From: Gemmatimonadota bacterium
GTDB taxonomy: Bacteria; Gemmatimonadota; Gemmatimonadetes; Gemmatimonadales; GWC2-71-9
Reading direction: 5' to 3'
DNA length: 7,249 nt
Assembly: GCA_003221825.1 (NCBI GenBank)
Contig: QHUE01000065.1
Location: 1-7,249 of the forward strand
Shown piece by piece: positions 4,694-7,249 of the stretch; positions within the stretch are counted from its first letter, which is position 1; every line of letters starts with the position of its first letter. The notes below the pieces were generated by a model. The model was not told the DNA's origin and searched no databases. It worked only from the letters and a program-made list of their open reading frames with translations. Both the position numbers and the translations under genes were made by a program.

Positions 4694-7232
4694 CGGCGTC
4701 AGCCACCTCGTGCAGCAGGCTCTCGAGCTTCGCGAAATCATACGGCTTCACCAGCGATGGCACGCCCGCCTCACGCAGCAGTGCCGACGTGTCGGCGGCA
4801 AATGGGTCCCCGGTCGAGAAGATCAGCCGGTTCACCATGGCGGGCTGCTCGCGGCGGACACGCTCCAGAAACTCCGCGCCGCTCATCCCGGGCATGCGGA
4901 CATCCGACACGATCACGTCGAAGCGCTCGCGGCGCAGCACGCGCAGCGCATCGCTCCCATCTTCGACCGCGATGACGTGCATGCCGCGCCGTTTGAGGAA
5001 GCTGACCAGGGCGCGGCGCAGTCCTTCCTCGTCGTCGACGAGCAGCACCGAGAGCGCCGCCTCCGGCTCGCGGGCCGCTTCGGGAATCTCCATCGGTGGG
5101 GGCGTGGTCCGCTGCCGGGTGCGCGCGTCCCGGGGGAGCGCGATCGTGAACGTGGCGCCGTGTCCGGGCATCGAGTGTACCGAAATCCTGCCGCCGTGGT
5201 CGTGTACGATCCCGTAACAGATCGAGAGCCCGAGTCCCGTGCCCATGCCCTCCGGCTTCGTCGTGAAAAACGGGTCGAAGATTTTCTCCTGAATGTCGGG
5301 CGGAATGCCCGGACCCGAGTCCGCGACCTCGAGCCGGACACCATCGTCGTCCGCCGTCATCGTGCGGATCGTGATGGCGCGCCGGCCGGTGATGGTCGCC
5401 AGCGCCTGCTCGGCGTTGATCAGGAGATTGAGCAGCAGCTGCTGAACCTCCGATCCGTTCGCCCACGCCTTGGGGTTCGCGTCGTCCAGCTCGAGATTCA
5501 TCGTGATGTTGAGCGTGGTGAGGTGGTAGGAACGGAGCGCGAAGGTTCGGCGCACGATCTCGTTCAGCTCCACCAGCGTCCGCTCCTTGGTTCCCGCCCG
5601 CGCGAACGCGAGTAGATTCGCGGTGATGCGGCCGATGCGCGTCGCCTCATCGTACATCATTTGCACCGTCTCCCGCTGATCCGGCGTCATTTGATCGAGC
5701 AGCAGCGTTTGCGCGAAGCCCGAAATGATCGCGGCGGGGTTGTTGATCTCGTGCGCGACGCCGCTCACGAGCTGACCCATGGCCGCGAGTTTCTCGGCTT
5801 GCTGCAGCTGGGTCTGCGTGCGGCGCTGCTCGGTGATGTCGCGGACCAACACCAGAACCTTGGGGATGCGGCCGCCCTCACGGACCGGTGCGAGCAGCAC
5901 GTGCGCGGTGCCCTCGTTCCCGTCGGACCGTCGAAACGGGACCTCGAAACGGCGGAGCTCACCATCGAACGCCGCGATCAGATTCTCGCGCGCGATACGG
6001 AACGCCGTGCCTTCGACCCATCCAAACGCGGAACGCTTCCCGCTCCCGTCCGGGACGGCGCCGGCTAATGTGGTCACGAGCGTCCGGCCGGCCGTGTTTT
6101 CGTCGAGCACGGAGCCGTCGCGGTCCACCACGGTGATTGCATCGGGGACGGCCTCCATGAGCAGGCGGAGATTGCGCTCGGCGGACGCCGTCGCGCCCAG
6201 CGAGCTCATCAGCGAACGGGTTTGACTGGCGACCTCATCTTCGAGGACGCGGGCGTAGCGGCGATCCGCGCCCAGGGAGTACAAGACCCGCGCGGCGATG
6301 ATCGCCATCCCGACGCCGATGATGACGGCATCAGCGGCGTCGGGGGCCTTCCGGGTGAGGGCCACGACCGCCATGCCGGTCATCCCGGCCAGGCCGACGA
6401 CGAGGGCGGCGACCCGCGCGGCGTTGCTCGCCTCGGGCGACGTCGAGCGGCGGCGCTGGAGACGGATGCTGTACTCGGGCGCGATCGCTGCCGCGGCCGC
6501 GATCATCAGGAGTCCCGCGTCCCACGTGAGGTCGAGCAACCCGCCTGCCTGATAGGTGCTGCGCAGCGCCACGATCGCGTATACCTGATTGCCGATGGCG
6601 AGGGAGATCACGCCCGGCAGCACGATGGTGGCGGTCGCGGCCGGGAACGCCGGCCGGCGCAGGAGCTCGATCAGGATCATCCACAGCACCGCGACGGCGC
6701 CGATGGACCACCCGATGCTCGTTACGAGTCCGGCGGTGGACACCGGCGTGCTGAGCAGCGGCTCCAAGAGATATTCGTACGCAAGGGCGCCGACCGTGAA
6801 CGTGACGAGTACGCTGTCGAGCGCGAGCTCCGGATCGCCGCGCCGAGTCGGTTGCCCGCGCACCAGCGTCCGCACGCCGATGATCAGGCACACGTAGATC
6901 CCGAGGAACCCCACGTCGGCAAGCGAGGGGTAGGGCGGCGGCGCGCCGCGCGACAGATCGTGCCACGTCCACACGAGTTGGCCGATGAAGAACGAGACGC
7001 ACCCGACGCCGATCCACCGCCACGTCCGCCGTTGCTCCGACGTCGTGCCACGGCGCGCGGACGTCAAGCAGGCGAACGCCGCGAAGGCCGCCGCCCAACT
7101 CCAACTGAGATCAGAGAGGAGGACGAGGAGGCGCTGGTCGCTCGGAGGGAACGCGTACAGCAGCACCATCGCCGCCAGCGACACAACGGCGATGCTGACC
7201 AACACGCGAGCGGGCTGGCTCAAAGCCATCAT
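4677..7232 (-). CDS. Membrane-bound hybrid sensor histidine kinase (10 TM, PAS, HisKA/HATPase, receiver)
   Basis: An 851-residue inner-membrane two-component kinase. Residues ~10-320 contain about ten hydrophobic segments (near 10-28, 43-58, 74-90, 107-123, 139-157, 169-190, 203-222, 235-251, 275-291, 300-320). PSLADVGFLGIY (102-113) resembles the P-S-x-A-D motif of an integral-membrane input domain common in GGDEF/EAL proteins and kinases (recalled, not searched). A charged helical linker follows, then a PAS domain at ~353-468 (VPDAITVVDRDGSVLDEN to LVRDITEQ). The kinase core is complete: H-box with His494 in GVAHEINNPAA, N-box Asn602/Asn606, G1 DSGPGIP (Asp638), F-box IFDPFFTTK (651-659), and GTGLGLS (664-670). 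This is an NtrB-like H-box. A proline-rich linker (~701-726) leads to a receiver with Asp733/Asp734, phospho-acceptor Asp777, Thr807 and Lys829. It ends there, with no Hpt or output domain, so the relay must continue elsewhere. A GGAG lies 10 bases before the ATG at 7232; a second ATG follows at once. Ligand and target are unknown. Confidence 0.95.
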   Translation of the reverse strand: MMALSQPARVLVSIAVVSLAAMVLLYAFPPSDQRLLVLLSDLSWSWAAAFAAFACLTSARRGTTSEQRRTWRWIGVGCVSFFIGQLVWTWHDLSRGAPPPYPSLADVGFLGIYVCLIIGVRTLVRGQPTRRGDPELALDSVLVTFTVGALAYEYLLEPLLSTPVSTAGLVTSIGWSIGAVAVLWMILIELLRRPAFPAATATIVLPGVISLAIGNQVYAIVALRSTYQAGGLLDLTWDAGLLMIAAAAAIAPEYSIRLQRRRSTSPEASNAARVAALVVGLAGMTGMAVVALTRKAPDAADAVIIGVGMAIIAARVLYSLGADRRYARVLEDEVASQTRSLMSSLGATASAERNLRLLMEAVPDAITVVDRDGSVLDENTAGRTLVTTLAGAVPDGSGKRSAFGWVEGTAFRIARENLIAAFDGELRRFEVPFRRSDGNEGTAHVLLAPVREGGRIPKVLVLVRDITEQRRTQTQLQQAEKLAAMGQLVSGVAHEINNPAAIISGFAQTLLLDQMTPDQRETVQMMYDEATRIGRITANLLAFARAGTKERTLVELNEIVRRTFALRSYHLTTLNITMNLELDDANPKAWANGSEVQQLLLNLLINAEQALATITGRRAITIRTMTADDDGVRLEVADSGPGIPPDIQEKIFDPFFTTKPEGMGTGLGLSICYGIVHDHGGRISVHSMPGHGATFTIALPRDARTRQRTTPPPMEIPEAAREPEAALSVLLVDDEEGLRRALVSFLKRRGMHVIAVEDGSDALRVLRRERFDVIVSDVRMPGMSGAEFLERVRREQPAMVNRLIFSTGDPFAADTSALLREAGVPSLVKPYDFAKLESLLHEVADAAKTST

Positions 7233-7242
7233 CGCACGGACA

Positions 7243-7246
7243 CTCC
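7243..7246 (-). promoter_or_regulatory. Probable ribosome binding site of the sensor kinase
   Basis: On the minus strand GGAG lies 10 bases upstream of the kinase ATG at 7232, or 13 upstream of the adjacent second ATG at 7229. The first spacing supports the ATG at 7232. Only 17 bases of upstream sequence are in the window, so promoter and upstream neighbour cannot be judged. Confidence 0.5.
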
Positions 7247-7249
7247 GGG

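Noticed and set aside
3802..5217. 471-codon plus-strand open frame across the usher/kinase junction
   Set aside because: It runs out of frame through the usher end and antisense to the kinase receiver, with low-complexity R/A/S/G composition. Both overlapped genes have clear conserved motifs.
4590..5615. 341-codon plus-strand open frame opposite the kinase core
   Set aside because: Antisense shadow of the HATPase and receiver regions; composition dominated by R, H and L with no domain signal.
1..7249. CRISPR array, tRNA/rRNA, insertion sequence or attachment site
   Set aside because: No regularly spaced repeats, RNA gene signatures, transposase motifs or terminal repeats were seen; nearly all the window is accounted for by the five coding regions.

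Overview
The window is GC-rich with almost no spacing between genes. It holds two transcription blocks that converge near position 4680. The plus strand carries the end of a chaperone-usher (CU) pilus operon: a partial pilin-like subunit, a second small subunit, a periplasmic chaperone, and an outer-membrane usher. The minus strand carries one large membrane-bound hybrid sensor histidine kinase. The organism looks like a Gram-negative, high-GC environmental bacterium, because the usher needs an outer membrane. The signal peptides ending in A-Q/A-Q-G and the DUF4402-type pilins would fit Gemmatimonadota or a similar phylum. That placement is an impression from style, not a demonstration.

Region by region. 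Positions 3-416: C-terminal 137 residues of a DUF4402-type subunit whose start lies upstream of the window. Positions 417-497: short gap with a perfect 14-bp stem-loop followed by a clear Shine-Dalgarno. Positions 498-974: second DUF4402-type subunit. Positions 971-2161: PapD-like chaperone that overlaps the previous gene by ATGA and carries an extra C-terminal domain resembling the two pilins. Positions 2165-4693: usher, starting one codon after the chaperone stop and in the same frame. Positions 4677-7232, minus strand: sensor kinase, whose 3' end overlaps the usher 3' end by 17 bp.

How the genes work together: the subunits would be exported by Sec, capped by the chaperone in the periplasm, and polymerised through the usher pore to form a surface fibre. 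The most unusual point is the chaperone gene. Its last ~117 residues are a pilin-like domain that lacks the N-terminal donor strand and the conserved F-G segment of the free subunits, so it reads as a chaperone-subunit fusion. The second subunit also appears to lack the N-terminal donor strand seen in the first, which suggests a tip or otherwise specialised role. The usher ends in two small beta-sandwich modules (SdrD-B-like with a calcium loop, then carboxypeptidase-regulatory-like). The kinase could sense a membrane signal, but nothing in the sequence ties it to the pilus beyond adjacency.
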